Assembly (NCBI RefSeq): GCF_000829035.1
Contig: NZ_AP012541.1
Location: forward strand, 992,001-1,056,000
DNA: 64,000 nucleotides
Direction of reading: 5' to 3'
Source: Lacticaseibacillus paracasei subsp. paracasei
GTDB taxonomy: Bacteria; Bacillota; Bacilli; Lactobacillales; Lactobacillaceae
Part shown: positions 52,118-62,842 of the stretch, piece after piece
How the letters are laid out: the number at the start of each line of letters is the position of its first letter
Numbering within the stretch: position 1 is the stretch's first letter
The notes under the pieces: model-generated
Told to the model about the DNA's origin: nothing
Database searches by the model: none
The model's input: only the letters and a program-made list of their open reading frames with translations
Made by a program: the position numbers and the translations under genes

Positions 52118-52453
52118 TTATTCATCACGCCGCGGCCGCCATTGAATCACCCGATTTGATTCAGGCCAGCGCATCTCTTCAAAGCCGACATATTCAATCG
52201 TGAGTTGCGTGTGCTGACGAAGCAGGCCAATGAAGGTTTCTAAGTCTGCCAGATCATAGTTGATCAGGCTGTGTAAGGGAATGGAACGTTGGCGCTGATC
52301 CTTAGGTTGAACGTTCATGAAAAAATTGTATCCCGGTGTATAGGTTTGATTGACCAGTGATAGCCAGTAACGTGTTTGACGGCGTCGTTTGAAAAGGGGG
52401 GTTAATCGCGCCATCATTAGCTTCAAATCTTTAGTCATAGCTATTGCCGCCAT
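52118..52453 (-). CDS. Small protein encoded with the Y-family polymerase
   Basis: A 111-residue soluble protein, basic near the N-terminus ('FKRRRQTRYWLSLVNQ'), ending 'QWRPRRDE'. Its start overlaps the end of the polymerase gene by 23 bases and has GGAGG in that gene, so the two are coupled. Small partner proteins next to UvrX/UmuC-type polymerases in Bacillota are often YolD-like. The match to YolD is not clear here, so I leave it unnamed. Expected to be SOS-induced with the polymerase. Confidence 0.72.
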   Translation of the reverse strand: MAAIAMTKDLKLMMARLTPLFKRRRQTRYWLSLVNQTYTPGYNFFMNVQPKDQRQRSIPLHSLINYDLADLETFIGLLRQHTQLTIEYVGFEEMRWPESNRVIQWRPRRDE

Positions 52454-53738
52454 TATGTCCTCCTACTAGTGATGCCCGTTGAATCGCCGTTCCGCCATGC
52501 ATTGCACTTTTAGCGTAGATCAAGCCCTTAAAGCCAAAACGATCGCGAATAGTATCTAGCGTGCGTTCTAAATTAGTTGCTTTAATTTGTTGATCAACCG
52601 GCTCAAAGAAATTGAGTTGTTCGCCGGTATCTGGGGCTAAGCGGCCGGTATAAACGGCAACGTTACGAATGACCTCACCATGCCAGTTTTGCCGAAAAAT
52701 CAGTTGCAGTGTGGCAACAAGATCGCCGTCCCGATTCGTCGGTAAAATTCGTTTAGTTTGGTGAAACCCGCCACGCCCGTCTTTTTCACTTTCAGCATAG
52801 GAAAAGCCGATACCTAGGGAAATTTCACCAGCTCGTTTGTGATGATGCCGCAACCGTGCGGCAACCTGTTCGCCGATTTCTTTAATAACGATTTCGATTT
52901 CAACTTGATTGCTATAATCGCGCGGCAGAACCTGTGAGTTGCCAATGCTTGGTTCGCGGGTGATGACGCGTTCGCTGATTTTTGTGCGGTCAATGCCCCA
53001 TGCTAGCGCAAATAACTGCGTGCCAATGATGCCCAGTTCTTGCTTTAAGGCATACGGATTTGCGTGAGCAAGTTGTTTCATTGTCGTGATGCCCATACGT
53101 GCGAGATGCGCTGCTGTTCGTTGACCGATACTCCAAACGTCTGTCATATTGGTGATCTGCCAAATGGTATCTGGTACAGTTTGATAGGAGATTTGACCAA
53201 TCAAATTAGGATCATGTTTTGCATAAACATCCAGCGCAATTTTGGCTTGAAGCGGATTGTCACCGATCCCGACTGTTGTGTAGAGACCAAGTCGATGCCG
53301 AATAGTATGTTGAATTAATTGCGCAACTGCACGTGGTGTTTTGCCAAAGAGTCGCCATGTGTGCGTTAAATCGAGAATGGATTCATCAATGGAATAAGGC
53401 CACAAGTCTTCATTGGCAACAAACTCACGAAAAATATCATTGATGGCTAGATTCTTTTTGATGTAAAGATTCATGCGTGGCGGTACCACGATCAGATGCT
53501 TATCCACAGGCAAGTCCCGTTGACGGCTAACGTTACTTTTAAGGCCATATATTTTTTTGGCCATTGGCGAAGTTGCCAAGATGAGGCCGCCATTTGTATT
53601 CTCTTGTTCGGACATGACCACGAGAAGGGTTCTTAAAGGGTTCAGCCCGCGTTCAATGCTTTCAACTGAAGCGTAAAAGGATTTATTGTCAATCAGGAAA
53701 ACCGTTCGATGCGGTTCGTGGGAATAATCGTAGGCCAT
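52431..53738 (-). CDS. Y-family DNA polymerase (UmuC/UvrX-like), SOS-regulated
   Basis: Error-prone translesion polymerase of about 435 residues. Catalytic residues are in 'VFLIDNKSFYASVESIERG' (Asp and steric-gate region near residue 15) and 'YSIDESILDLTH' (Asp-Glu pair near 120). 'DVWSIGQRTAAHLARMGI' is the helix-hairpin-helix, and the little-finger domain follows. 'LLVVMSEQENTNGGLILATS' in the fingers is typical of the Gram-positive UvrX/RumB group rather than DinB. I chose ATG 53736-53738 because AGAGGTGA is correctly placed; the longer frame starts in the promoter. Controlled by an SOS box. Confidence 0.9.
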   Translation of the reverse strand: MAYDYSHEPHRTVFLIDNKSFYASVESIERGLNPLRTLLVVMSEQENTNGGLILATSPMAKKIYGLKSNVSRQRDLPVDKHLIVVPPRMNLYIKKNLAINDIFREFVANEDLWPYSIDESILDLTHTWRLFGKTPRAVAQLIQHTIRHRLGLYTTVGIGDNPLQAKIALDVYAKHDPNLIGQISYQTVPDTIWQITNMTDVWSIGQRTAAHLARMGITTMKQLAHANPYALKQELGIIGTQLFALAWGIDRTKISERVITREPSIGNSQVLPRDYSNQVEIEIVIKEIGEQVAARLRHHHKRAGEISLGIGFSYAESEKDGRGGFHQTKRILPTNRDGDLVATLQLIFRQNWHGEVIRNVAVYTGRLAPDTGEQLNFFEPVDQQIKATNLERTLDTIRDRFGFKGLIYAKSAMHGGTAIQRASLVGGHNGGNSYD

Positions 53739-53757
53739 CAAAATCACCTCTGCAATT

Positions 53758-53786
53758 ATTATACGAACATACGTTTGCATAAGCAA
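53758..53786 (-). promoter_or_regulatory. SOS (LexA/DinR) box within the polymerase promoter
   Basis: CGAACATACGTTTG (53764-53777) fits the Gram-positive LexA consensus CGAAC-n4-GTTYG. It fills the spacer between TTGCTT (53786-53781, -35) and TATAAT (53763-53758, -10), 17 bases apart on the minus strand, so LexA binding would block the promoter. Confidence 0.9.
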
Positions 53787-53808
53787 GCATAACGTGATTT
53801 CAGCCCAG

Positions 53809-53842
53809 AAAAAAACCGCTGCGTCAAAAAACGCAACGGTTT
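53809..53842 (-). terminator. Terminator of the small gene at 53873-54049
   Basis: AAACCG.TGCGT pairs with ACGCA.CGGTTT, and the left A-tract becomes a U-run on the minus strand. Confidence 0.7.
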
Positions 53843-53872
53843 GATTGAATCGACGTTAAGCAATTGTTTCGG

Positions 53873-54049
53873 TTAGCGCATGCAACCGCCGATATGACTG
53901 CCCCATGAAGAGACGTTGGACATCATATTGCTGTGGAAGAAGCCCATTCCCATGCCACTGAAGGCCTCTAGGACAAAGAAGGCTGCAAAAATTGCCGCGA
54001 TCACGATCAAGGTGACCATCAATGGCCGCCATTTTTCAGAATGTAACAT
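53873..54049 (-). CDS. Small membrane protein, 58 residues, Met/Gly-rich end
   Basis: An ATG at 54047-54049 with GGGGGTC upstream opens a 58-residue frame. It has a charged start (MLHSEKWRP), one membrane helix (about residues 9-30) and an external Met/Gly/Ser/His-rich tail (FSGMGMGFFHSNMMSN...). The tail also contains one Cys and resembles metal-handling sequence, but that is a guess. A terminator follows, so it is a single-gene unit. No family recognised. Not overlapped by any better frame. Confidence 0.62.
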   Translation of the reverse strand: MLHSEKWRPLMVTLIVIAAIFAAFFVLEAFSGMGMGFFHSNMMSNVSSWGSHIGGCMR

Positions 54050-54184
54050 AGCAACGACCCCCTAACAATTAAAAACACATGACAGCATGTAGTATAACAC
54101 CATTAGATAACGGAATTGGGAGAAAATAAGGCGGCACGCACCAGTCTTATTTCTGAACAAAGGGGTGTTCACCTCAGTCAAGCA

Positions 54185-55381
54185 TTAGTCTCGATCCCAC
54201 TTAATCTTCAGATTAGTTTCAATCAAATCACCATCGTCCAATGCGAAAGGTTCGACGACACTGCTGCCATCATCTTTGGTGAACTTGATATTCAAGATGT
54301 TGCCATCGCGATAAACAACTTCCCACTTACCATTTGTTGGCGTGCCATTGCTGGTCGCTGTATAAGTACCGTCACTGTTGAAGTTGAAAGTGGCAGTGTC
54401 GCCTGATTCCCAGCGACCGACGACGCCATCCGTTGAATGATTATCATTGCGCTTTGAAGCATCAGAAGGATACTGGCGGTTCGTTTTGGTCACACCATTG
54501 TCATCATAATCATCATCGTCGTCATCATCATGAGATTCAGATGTTGAAGAACCGCTTGTGGCGTCATGCGTTGGTGTAACTGTCTTAGCAGCGGTTGCGG
54601 CATCCAAGGTCAGTGCTTCCGGTTGCCCTTTAAGCGGGACGATGACTTCACGATTGAAGTCTTTCGTACTTCCTTCGTGCGTACCGCTCAGCTTGAGGGC
54701 GTACAGACCAGGTAATTGACTGGCGATGGTATAACTGCCAGAACGATTTTCAGGTTGAATTTGATTGCCATCCATGGTGAAAGCAGCGGCGTCAAGGTTG
54801 GTTTTGACTGTGACGTTGGCGGTACCAAGCTTAACCTTGTATTTCGGGAAAAGTAGCAGGTAACTGCCTTGTTTGACGACCTGAACCATGCCATTGGTTT
54901 GCTTGTCCATGATCATGGTTCGCAAGGTGCTGCGATAAAGCCGATTCTTAGTCAAACGGGCGAGCGGCTTAAGATCACTTTCAGTCAATGGTGTGCCATC
55001 GTTTGCAATGGCAACTTCAGCCATGTCATCGGCATCTCCACTAGTCATTTCATCAGCCAACTCAGCGACTTGTCGATTTTGACCATAGTACATTGATCCG
55101 CCGAGATAAGCCGCACCTAAAAGAACGACAACCGCACCAACAACGATCCATGGCCAGCGCCGGCGTTTATGTACTTGTTGCTGCGCTGGCTGGGTTGAAG
55201 CAGCAACTGTCGCAGACTGAGTTGCTTTTGGTGCCTCGGCAGGAGACGTCGATGCTGGTTCTTGGGTTGATTGGGCTTCAAGTCGGGCTTTCCGCAAATC
55301 AAACCCGCAGTTAGGACAAAAGTCGTCAGTTGGTTTAATTGGTTGACCGCAGTTGGGACAAAATTTTAAAACATCTTGCAT
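54185..55381 (-). CDS. Zinc-ribbon membrane protein, TcaA/YvbJ-like
   Basis: A 398-residue envelope protein. It starts with a double-Cys zinc ribbon (CPNCGQ...CPNCGF, residues 8-27), a Pro/Ala/Gln-rich linker, one membrane helix (about 76-96) and a large outer part. 'YLLLFPKYKVKL' and 'VTVKTNLDAAAFTMDG' match the repeat domain of TcaA-type proteins, which influence glycopeptide sensitivity in staphylococci. A low-complexity Asp/Ser linker near residue 285 leads to a small beta domain ('GRWESGDTATFNFNSDGTYT') with a lipocalin-like look. GGAGG precedes the ATG. Confidence 0.8.
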   Translation of the reverse strand: MQDVLKFCPNCGQPIKPTDDFCPNCGFDLRKARLEAQSTQEPASTSPAEAPKATQSATVAASTQPAQQQVHKRRRWPWIVVGAVVVLLGAAYLGGSMYYGQNRQVAELADEMTSGDADDMAEVAIANDGTPLTESDLKPLARLTKNRLYRSTLRTMIMDKQTNGMVQVVKQGSYLLLFPKYKVKLGTANVTVKTNLDAAAFTMDGNQIQPENRSGSYTIASQLPGLYALKLSGTHEGSTKDFNREVIVPLKGQPEALTLDAATAAKTVTPTHDATSGSSTSESHDDDDDDDYDDNGVTKTNRQYPSDASKRNDNHSTDGVVGRWESGDTATFNFNSDGTYTATSNGTPTNGKWEVVYRDGNILNIKFTKDDGSSVVEPFALDDGDLIETNLKIKWDRD

Positions 55382-55384
55382 AAG

Positions 55385-56176
55385 TTATTCCTCCAAAGTT
55401 TTCTTGAGTAAGGCAGCAATCTGATCATGACCGCGCTGGTTGGGGTGAAAAGTATCGCGCGGACCGTTACCAGCGAAGTCGGTGATGGCTGTACCGGCAG
55501 GGCCTGTGACGTCATCATGGTTTTGCCAGATGGTCGCCAGATCGGCAACTGGAACGTGATAAGTTTGACCGATTTGTTTGACCACAGCATCAAATTGCAA
55601 ATCGGCGGCGGCATAAGGACCATGGTTTGGCGACCAGGTCGTCATAAGGATCAACTCGGCTGTTGTTTGCTTCTGCAAGGTTGCCACGATGGTTGTCAAC
55701 GCCTGGCGGTAATCAGCCAGCGCCGTTGGTGTGGCGCCGCCAACCGCATCGTTCGTCCCAAACTCGATGGTAATCAAATCAGGATGCTGGGCAATCAACG
55801 CTGGCAGAGCAGGGACACCAAGATTAGTCGCGGTTTTTCCCACCTCTGCAATCCCTTCCTCTGTCACCGTCTTGTCAGTCAAACGGTGTAATTGGTCAGC
55901 AAAAAGGGTGGTAAACCGGCTTGTTTTACTATCCGCAAACAAACCAACAGAGAGGCTGTCGCCAAACGGTGCATACACGAGCGTCGTTTGTGATTTTGCC
56001 TTCAGCCGGGCGAGCATGCTTGTCTGCTTAATCGCAGCTGAGGATCGCGAACTAGGCGACTTGCGGCTGCGAAGCGAAGCCGCTGAACTGCTCGATTTAG
56101 CCACTTTATGTTGTACCCCGCAGCCAGCTGCTAAAATGAGCAATAAAAGACCAAAACCCAACCAAAACTTTTTCAT
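55385..56176 (-). CDS. SGNH/GDSL-family esterase lipoprotein
   Basis: A secreted hydrolase of about 263 residues. The signal peptide ends in the lipobox LAAGC (Cys near residue 19), then a Ser/Arg/Lys-rich linker. The GDSL block is 'YAPFGDSLSVGLFADS' (catalytic Ser), 'TIEFGTNDAVGG' holds the Gly and Asn of blocks III and V, and 'DTFHPNQRGHDQIA' holds the catalytic Asp and His. I chose ATG 56174-56176, six bases after GGAGAAGG. It is four bases from the TcaA-like gene on the same strand. Substrate unknown; deacetylation of a wall polymer is one possibility. Confidence 0.88.
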   Translation of the reverse strand: MKKFWLGFGLLLLILAAGCGVQHKVAKSSSSAASLRSRKSPSSRSSAAIKQTSMLARLKAKSQTTLVYAPFGDSLSVGLFADSKTSRFTTLFADQLHRLTDKTVTEEGIAEVGKTATNLGVPALPALIAQHPDLITIEFGTNDAVGGATPTALADYRQALTTIVATLQKQTTAELILMTTWSPNHGPYAAADLQFDAVVKQIGQTYHVPVADLATIWQNHDDVTGPAGTAITDFAGNGPRDTFHPNQRGHDQIAALLKKTLEE

Positions 56177-56207
56177 AACATGCCTTCTCCAATGCAATCA
56201 CGATGCG

Positions 56208-56528
56208 TCAGCTAACAAACCGCGTGTTCTTAGCTTTCCAGTCTTCTAATTTAATAAAAACCCAGAAGCCATAGATCCCCAACGTGATAATTGTCAGCAA
56301 CAACCATTTAATCCAATTGCCGAACAAGCTCACGGCCGACCCAAAAAAGTGCATCCGATGACCCTCAATCACGGTATGATTGATTTTCCAACCATATAGC
56401 ATGGTCAAAGACCATGGATAACAAATGCCTAGTGTAAAAATCGTGATCAAAGTGCCAAGAATCGTCCAGCCGACATAAGCCAACAAGCCACCATCAAAAA
56501 AAGAGTGCCGCCCATATTTCGTCTCCAT
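56208..56528 (-). CDS. DUF898-family membrane protein
   Basis: A 106-residue protein with two or three membrane segments. 'TLGICYPWSLTMLYGWKINH', 'HRMHFFGSAVSLFGNWIKWL' and 'TLGIYGFWVFIKLEDWKAKN' match the DUF898 (YjgN-like) repeats: Gly-Ile-x-x-Pro-Trp, Phe-x-Gly. I chose ATG 56526-56528; GGAGG lies 11 bases upstream, and a TTG start at 56546 is too close to it. First gene of a likely three-gene envelope operon on the minus strand. Function unknown. Confidence 0.78.
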   Translation of the reverse strand: METKYGRHSFFDGGLLAYVGWTILGTLITIFTLGICYPWSLTMLYGWKINHTVIEGHRMHFFGSAVSLFGNWIKWLLLTIITLGIYGFWVFIKLEDWKAKNTRFVS

Positions 56529-56681
56529 AATCGTTGCTGCCTCCAACTTGTTTTCTCTAGTGTAGCAGAACTGATAGGCAGGGTGGAGGAGGATGCTTGA
56601 ATTGTAGCCTTTGATTTATTGCCTACAGCCACAACAGAGACCGGTGGCAATGCGTTTTACTGCCATTTGAATAGAAAGAGA

Positions 56682-56834
56682 GAGCTGGCGGAGCGGCGAT
56701 GGGCTCAGTGGTGACATTGTTCTTAAACGGGTGGGCTTCCCGTTTTAGAACAAGGCCAGACTTTGAAACCGCGCACTTTGCGGGTTCAAAGCTGTGCCCA
56801 CCACGTTCCAGCCCAATCGCCGCGGAGCCAGCTC
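56682..56834. repeat. Highly structured intergenic element with a three-way fold
   Basis: An outer stem pairs GAGCTGGC...GGCGATGGGC (56682-56704) with GCCCAATCGCC..GCCAGCTC (56811-56834), extended by GTGGTG/CACCAC (56708-56713, 56799-56804). Inside are two hairpins: TTGTTCTTAAACGGG/CCCGTTTTAGAACAA (56717-56753, one mismatch) and CTTTGAAACCGC/GCGGGTTCAAAG (56761-56791, one mismatch). It is unlike the other repeats of the window. It may be a dispersed repeat (small inverted-repeat element) or a structured RNA. It lies in a 465-base gap between DUF898 and pcrA; the rest of the gap shows nothing else. Confidence 0.6.
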
Positions 56835-56993
56835 GGACCACAGGTGAAGACTCACGTCAGATAGGACGAGAAACCTTGTACATCTGATTTTAAAGAGGTC
56901 ATGATTGACCACTCGCTCACGCTCCCTCCCAAAATTTGGTACAATAGGTCAAGGAATTTTTCACTTGGTTTTTCTGAAAGGACGATTCGTTAA

Positions 56994-59249
56994 ATGGTAA
57001 TGGATGCCGCATTAAAGGGTATGAATGATAAGCAATCTGAGGCGGTGTTGGCGACTGAAGGGCCAGTGCTGATTATGGCTGGTGCCGGTTCAGGCAAGAC
57101 ACGGGTATTGACTCATCGGATTGCTTATTTAGTTGAAGAAAAGCACGTCAATCCATGGAACATCCTTGCCATCACGTTTACAAATAAGGCCGCCCGTGAG
57201 ATGCGCGAGCGGGTCGGCAAGTTGGTTGATGCTGAGATTGCGCGCGATATTTGGGTATCAACGTTCCATGCGCTCTGTGTCCGAATTTTACGACGCGACA
57301 TTGACAAGCTGGGCTATAACCGTGCCTTTACGATTGCTGATCCTGCTGAGCAACTGACGCTAGTGAAGCATATTTTGGCTGATTTCAATCTTGATCCAAA
57401 GCGCTACGATCCTAAATCCATTTTAGGTGCTATTTCGAGCGCTAAAAATGAACTCGTGGATCCACAAACTTATGCCAATGAGCAGGCTAACAGTCCTTTC
57501 ACCAAAGTTGTGGCGCAGGTTTATGCGGAATATCAAAAGCGTCTGCGCAGTGATCAGGCATTGGACTTTGATGATCTCATCATGCAGACCATCGTGCTTT
57601 TTGAAAAAGACAAAGAAACACTGGCATTCTACCAGCGTAAGTTCCGCTACATTCATGTTGACGAATATCAGGACACTAACGAAGCACAATACCAGCTCGT
57701 GCATATGTTGGCAGAAGGCTACCATAATTTATGTGTGGTTGGTGATGCCGACCAGAGTATTTATGGCTGGCGTGGTGCCAATATGCAGAATATTTTGGAT
57801 TTCAAAAAAGACTATCCAAAGGCGCAAGTCGTTTTGCTTGAGCAGAATTATCGGTCAACTAAAACTATTTTGAGTGCGGCCAATGATGTGATTCAGAACA
57901 ACCAGAATCGCCAAGCCAAAACGTTATGGACGGAAAATCGCGAAGGCGACAAGATTACCTATTACCGCGCTCAAAGCGAAACTGATGAAGCTATTTTTGT
58001 CATTCGCCGAATTGAAGCAGAGATCGCTGATAATCATCGCAAATATAGTGATTTTGCGATTCTGTACCGAACCAATGCCCAGTCGCGGGCGATTGAAGAA
58101 GCGTTTGTGAAGTCCAATATTCCATATAAAATGGTTGGCGGGCATAAGTTCTATGATCGCAAGGAAATTCGCGATGCGCTAGCGTATTTCCGGTTAGTGG
58201 TCAATCCGGAAGACGATATGAGTTTTAATCGAATTGTCAATGAACCAAAACGCGGTATTGGCAACACAAGCGTTGAAAAGTTAGAGGCCATTGCCAATGA
58301 GCATGACTGGTCCTTGCTGGAAGCAGCGGCGAATGCTGAACTCAGTCCGATTGCTGGTAAAGCTCGCGGACAGTTAGCTAAGTTCGGTAAAATGATCCAG
58401 CAGCTGGGTACACGGCGAAAAGATCTAAACGTGACCGAGATGATGCAGGCAATTCTTGAGGATAGTGGCTATTTATCAACACTGCGAGCGGCCCACAATC
58501 TGGAAGCCGATACCCGCATCGAAAACTTAGAAGAATTGCTTTCGGTGACCCAAGGATTCGATTCCCGGTATCAGCCGGAAAATGAAGACAGCGACATTTT
58601 CGTTGATTTTCTGGCTGAATTGGCGCTGTTATCGGATCAGGATGACGTTGAAGAAGATGCACAAGAAGTTACCTTGATGACCTTGCACGCTGCTAAAGGA
58701 CTGGAATTTCCGGTTGTCTTTTTAGTGGGGATGGAAGAAGGACTCTTTCCATTGAGTCGGGCTTCCATGGATGAAAGCGAGCTCGAAGAGGAACGGCGCT
58801 TAGCTTATGTCGGCATTACCCGCGCCAAACAGAAGCTGTATCTGTCCAATGCCTATGGCCGGATGCTGTATGGTCAACGGCAAAACAATCCTGCTAGCCG
58901 TTTCATTGAAGAAATTAATCCTGACTTGTTGGAAGTCATTGGCACTACCCAGCCAAAAAGTGACATTCCATTTATTAATCGTACTGACCGCGCATTCAGC
59001 TCCCCGTATAGCCGGCACGCTGATCAAAAAACAGCAACACCCGTTACTGTGCAAGCCGCGCCAACAACAGGTGCAGGCAAAACCAGTTGGGAAGCTGGCG
59101 ACAAGGTGAAGCATCGCAAGTGGGGGACTGGTACCGTGGTGAAAGTCACCGGTACCGGCGATGATCAAGAACTCGATATTGCTTTTAAAGACAACGGCAT
59201 CAAACGACTGCTAGCTGCCTTTGCTCCGATTGTCAAAGTGGCATCATAA
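56994..59249 (+). CDS. pcrA: ATP-dependent DNA helicase PcrA
   Basis: Essential superfamily 1A 3'-5' helicase of repair, plasmid replication and removal of RecA filaments. 751 residues. Motif I is 'AGAGSGKTRVL' (near residue 30), Ia 'AITFTNKAAREM', II 'VDEYQDTN' (near 224), III 'VGDADQSIYGWRGA', IV 'LEQNYRST', V 'LMTLHAAKGLEFPVVFLVG' and VI 'EEERRLAYVGITRAKQKLYL'. The C-terminal ~60 residues are the Tudor-like domain ('WEAGDKVKHRKWGTGTVV') that binds RNA polymerase. First gene of the pcrA-ligA-camS-gat block. Confidence 0.97.
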   Translation: MVMDAALKGMNDKQSEAVLATEGPVLIMAGAGSGKTRVLTHRIAYLVEEKHVNPWNILAITFTNKAAREMRERVGKLVDAEIARDIWVSTFHALCVRILRRDIDKLGYNRAFTIADPAEQLTLVKHILADFNLDPKRYDPKSILGAISSAKNELVDPQTYANEQANSPFTKVVAQVYAEYQKRLRSDQALDFDDLIMQTIVLFEKDKETLAFYQRKFRYIHVDEYQDTNEAQYQLVHMLAEGYHNLCVVGDADQSIYGWRGANMQNILDFKKDYPKAQVVLLEQNYRSTKTILSAANDVIQNNQNRQAKTLWTENREGDKITYYRAQSETDEAIFVIRRIEAEIADNHRKYSDFAILYRTNAQSRAIEEAFVKSNIPYKMVGGHKFYDRKEIRDALAYFRLVVNPEDDMSFNRIVNEPKRGIGNTSVEKLEAIANEHDWSLLEAAANAELSPIAGKARGQLAKFGKMIQQLGTRRKDLNVTEMMQAILEDSGYLSTLRAAHNLEADTRIENLEELLSVTQGFDSRYQPENEDSDIFVDFLAELALLSDQDDVEEDAQEVTLMTLHAAKGLEFPVVFLVGMEEGLFPLSRASMDESELEEERRLAYVGITRAKQKLYLSNAYGRMLYGQRQNNPASRFIEEINPDLLEVIGTTQPKSDIPFINRTDRAFSSPYSRHADQKTATPVTVQAAPTTGAGKTSWEAGDKVKHRKWGTGTVVKVTGTGDDQELDIAFKDNGIKRLLAAFAPIVKVAS

Positions 59250-59293
59250 GCGTTCGCAGTTTGACTCAGAAATGTCGGGATGCATATTTTTAG

Positions 59294-61330
<2,037 letters not shown>

Positions 61331-61339
61331 GGAACATCA

Positions 61340-62491
61340 ATGAAGAAATTTTTAACGTTAACTTTGCTGGCTGGGGCTGCGGTGTTGTTAGCAGCCTGTG
61401 GCAAGTTGAATTTTGACAGTGGCAGCAGCAGTACTAGTGGCACAAAAACCGGTAGTTACCAAACCACCGGCACGGTTGATAATAGTATGTATCAAGGCGT
61501 TATCAAAAACGGACGTTATCAGACGAGCAGCGCCCGTGGTTTGACGCTGCAGCAGAATGATCAAGGCGAGAACAACTTCAATATTAAAAGTATGGAAAGT
61601 GGTCTCGAAAACCTAGCCAAAGCACAGTTTCCAACTGACAAATATAGTTTTGAAGAAGGTCAGTTGTTAAGTACGGCAACCGCTAAAAGTTGGCTGAAAC
61701 GTGAAGCCAAGGACAACAAAGACGGACTTAATCCGGTTGATAATGGCAAAACTGATCCTGATACCCGCAATCCGATTTATTTGCAGCAGATTTTAGAGCA
61801 GGATTTTATGGTGCAAGACGGTAATAGTATGAAGCTGGGCGGAATCGCAATTGCGCTTGGGATGAATAAGGTTGATTACTATACAAAGACGGAATACGGT
61901 GCCCAGTATCAAACCGAAATTTCCGATGAGGCGATCAAGAAACAAGGTGAAGCAATCGCTGCCAAGGTCGTCGCTCGTTTACGCGCCATGAGTAAAGTGC
62001 CGAATAATATTCCGATCATTGTCGGTATCTACAAGAATGCTGAACAAGATAGCCTCGTTGGCGGTGTTTATACCGAGCAGACAACCAGTAAAACCGGCAC
62101 CAATTTAGGCGATTGGAAGAAGCTTGATCAACAGAATGAAGTGCTGCCAGTGGTGAGCGATCATAAGGCGATTAACAGTACCGTGGCCAATGACTTTTCG
62201 AATTTTACGAACCAAGTGAAGGGCTTCTTCCCGACTTTAGCTGGGATTACGGCACAGGCTCATTATGAAGGTGGTAATCTAGCCGGCATTAACATTACGG
62301 TTAACACACAGTTTTATGGGTTGACCGAAATTCAGAGCTTTACGCAATATATTTCAACGGCGGCTAGCAAGTATTTACCTTCTGGCGTGCCGATTGAGAT
62401 CACGATTCAGAGCACGCAAGGCATGCAGGCCTTTGTATCGCGAAGTTCTGGCGACAAAGGCTTTTATACCCATGTATTCGGGAGTTATTAG
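61340..62491 (+). CDS. camS: CamS-family sex-pheromone lipoprotein
   Basis: Lipoprotein of 383 residues; the signal peptide ends in the lipobox LLAACG (Cys near residue 20). The peptide just before such a cut is the source of cAM373-type pheromones in enterococci and staphylococci. The mature protein has 'RGLTLQQNDQGENNFNIKSMES' (in part) and 'YLQQILEQDFM', which fit CamS. Its role in the cell is unknown. It starts ten bases after ligA, in the usual Bacillota order ahead of gatCAB. Confidence 0.9.
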   Translation: MKKFLTLTLLAGAAVLLAACGKLNFDSGSSSTSGTKTGSYQTTGTVDNSMYQGVIKNGRYQTSSARGLTLQQNDQGENNFNIKSMESGLENLAKAQFPTDKYSFEEGQLLSTATAKSWLKREAKDNKDGLNPVDNGKTDPDTRNPIYLQQILEQDFMVQDGNSMKLGGIAIALGMNKVDYYTKTEYGAQYQTEISDEAIKKQGEAIAAKVVARLRAMSKVPNNIPIIVGIYKNAEQDSLVGGVYTEQTTSKTGTNLGDWKKLDQQNEVLPVVSDHKAINSTVANDFSNFTNQVKGFFPTLAGITAQAHYEGGNLAGINITVNTQFYGLTEIQSFTQYISTAASKYLPSGVPIEITIQSTQGMQAFVSRSSGDKGFYTHVFGSY

Positions 62492-62542
62492 CCGAATCTA
62501 TGGTAAACTACGAATGATAATGAAACTGAAAGCGGGGATAGC

Positions 62543-62839
62543 ATGATTTCTAAAGACAGTGTTGCGCATGTGGCAGGATTGGCCAAGTTGCAATTTTCTG
62601 AAACGGAACTGGAGAAATACACCAGCCAGCTCTCCGAGATTCTCGATATGGTTGAACAACTAGAAAGTGTTCCGACGCAAGATGTGCCGGTAACTACTCA
62701 GAGTATTCATCTGGAAAATGTGATGCGAGCGGATGTCGCTAAGCCAGGCGAACCGGTAGCGGACTTGTTGAAAAATGTGCCAACCAAGAAGGGCACTTTG
62801 ATCCAAGTTCCAGCGATCATCGATAAAGAGGAGGACTAG
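62543..62839 (+). CDS. gatC: Glu-tRNA(Gln)/Asp-tRNA(Asn) amidotransferase subunit C
   Basis: Small subunit (98 residues) that holds GatA and GatB together in the complex converting Glu-tRNA(Gln) to Gln-tRNA(Gln). 'VAHVAGLAKLQFSETELEKY' at the N-terminus, then 'ILDMVEQLESVPTQDVPVT' and 'VMRADV' are the GatC pattern. The ATG has GCGGGGA upstream. The gene is three bases ahead of gatA. Confidence 0.95.
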   Translation: MISKDSVAHVAGLAKLQFSETELEKYTSQLSEILDMVEQLESVPTQDVPVTTQSIHLENVMRADVAKPGEPVADLLKNVPTKKGTLIQVPAIIDKEED

Positions 62840-62842
62840 CGC

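Noticed and set aside
56623..56887. Overlapping 72- and 62-residue frames on both strands
   Set aside because: They lie over the palindromic element, which by its symmetry gives frames on both strands; no ribosome sites.
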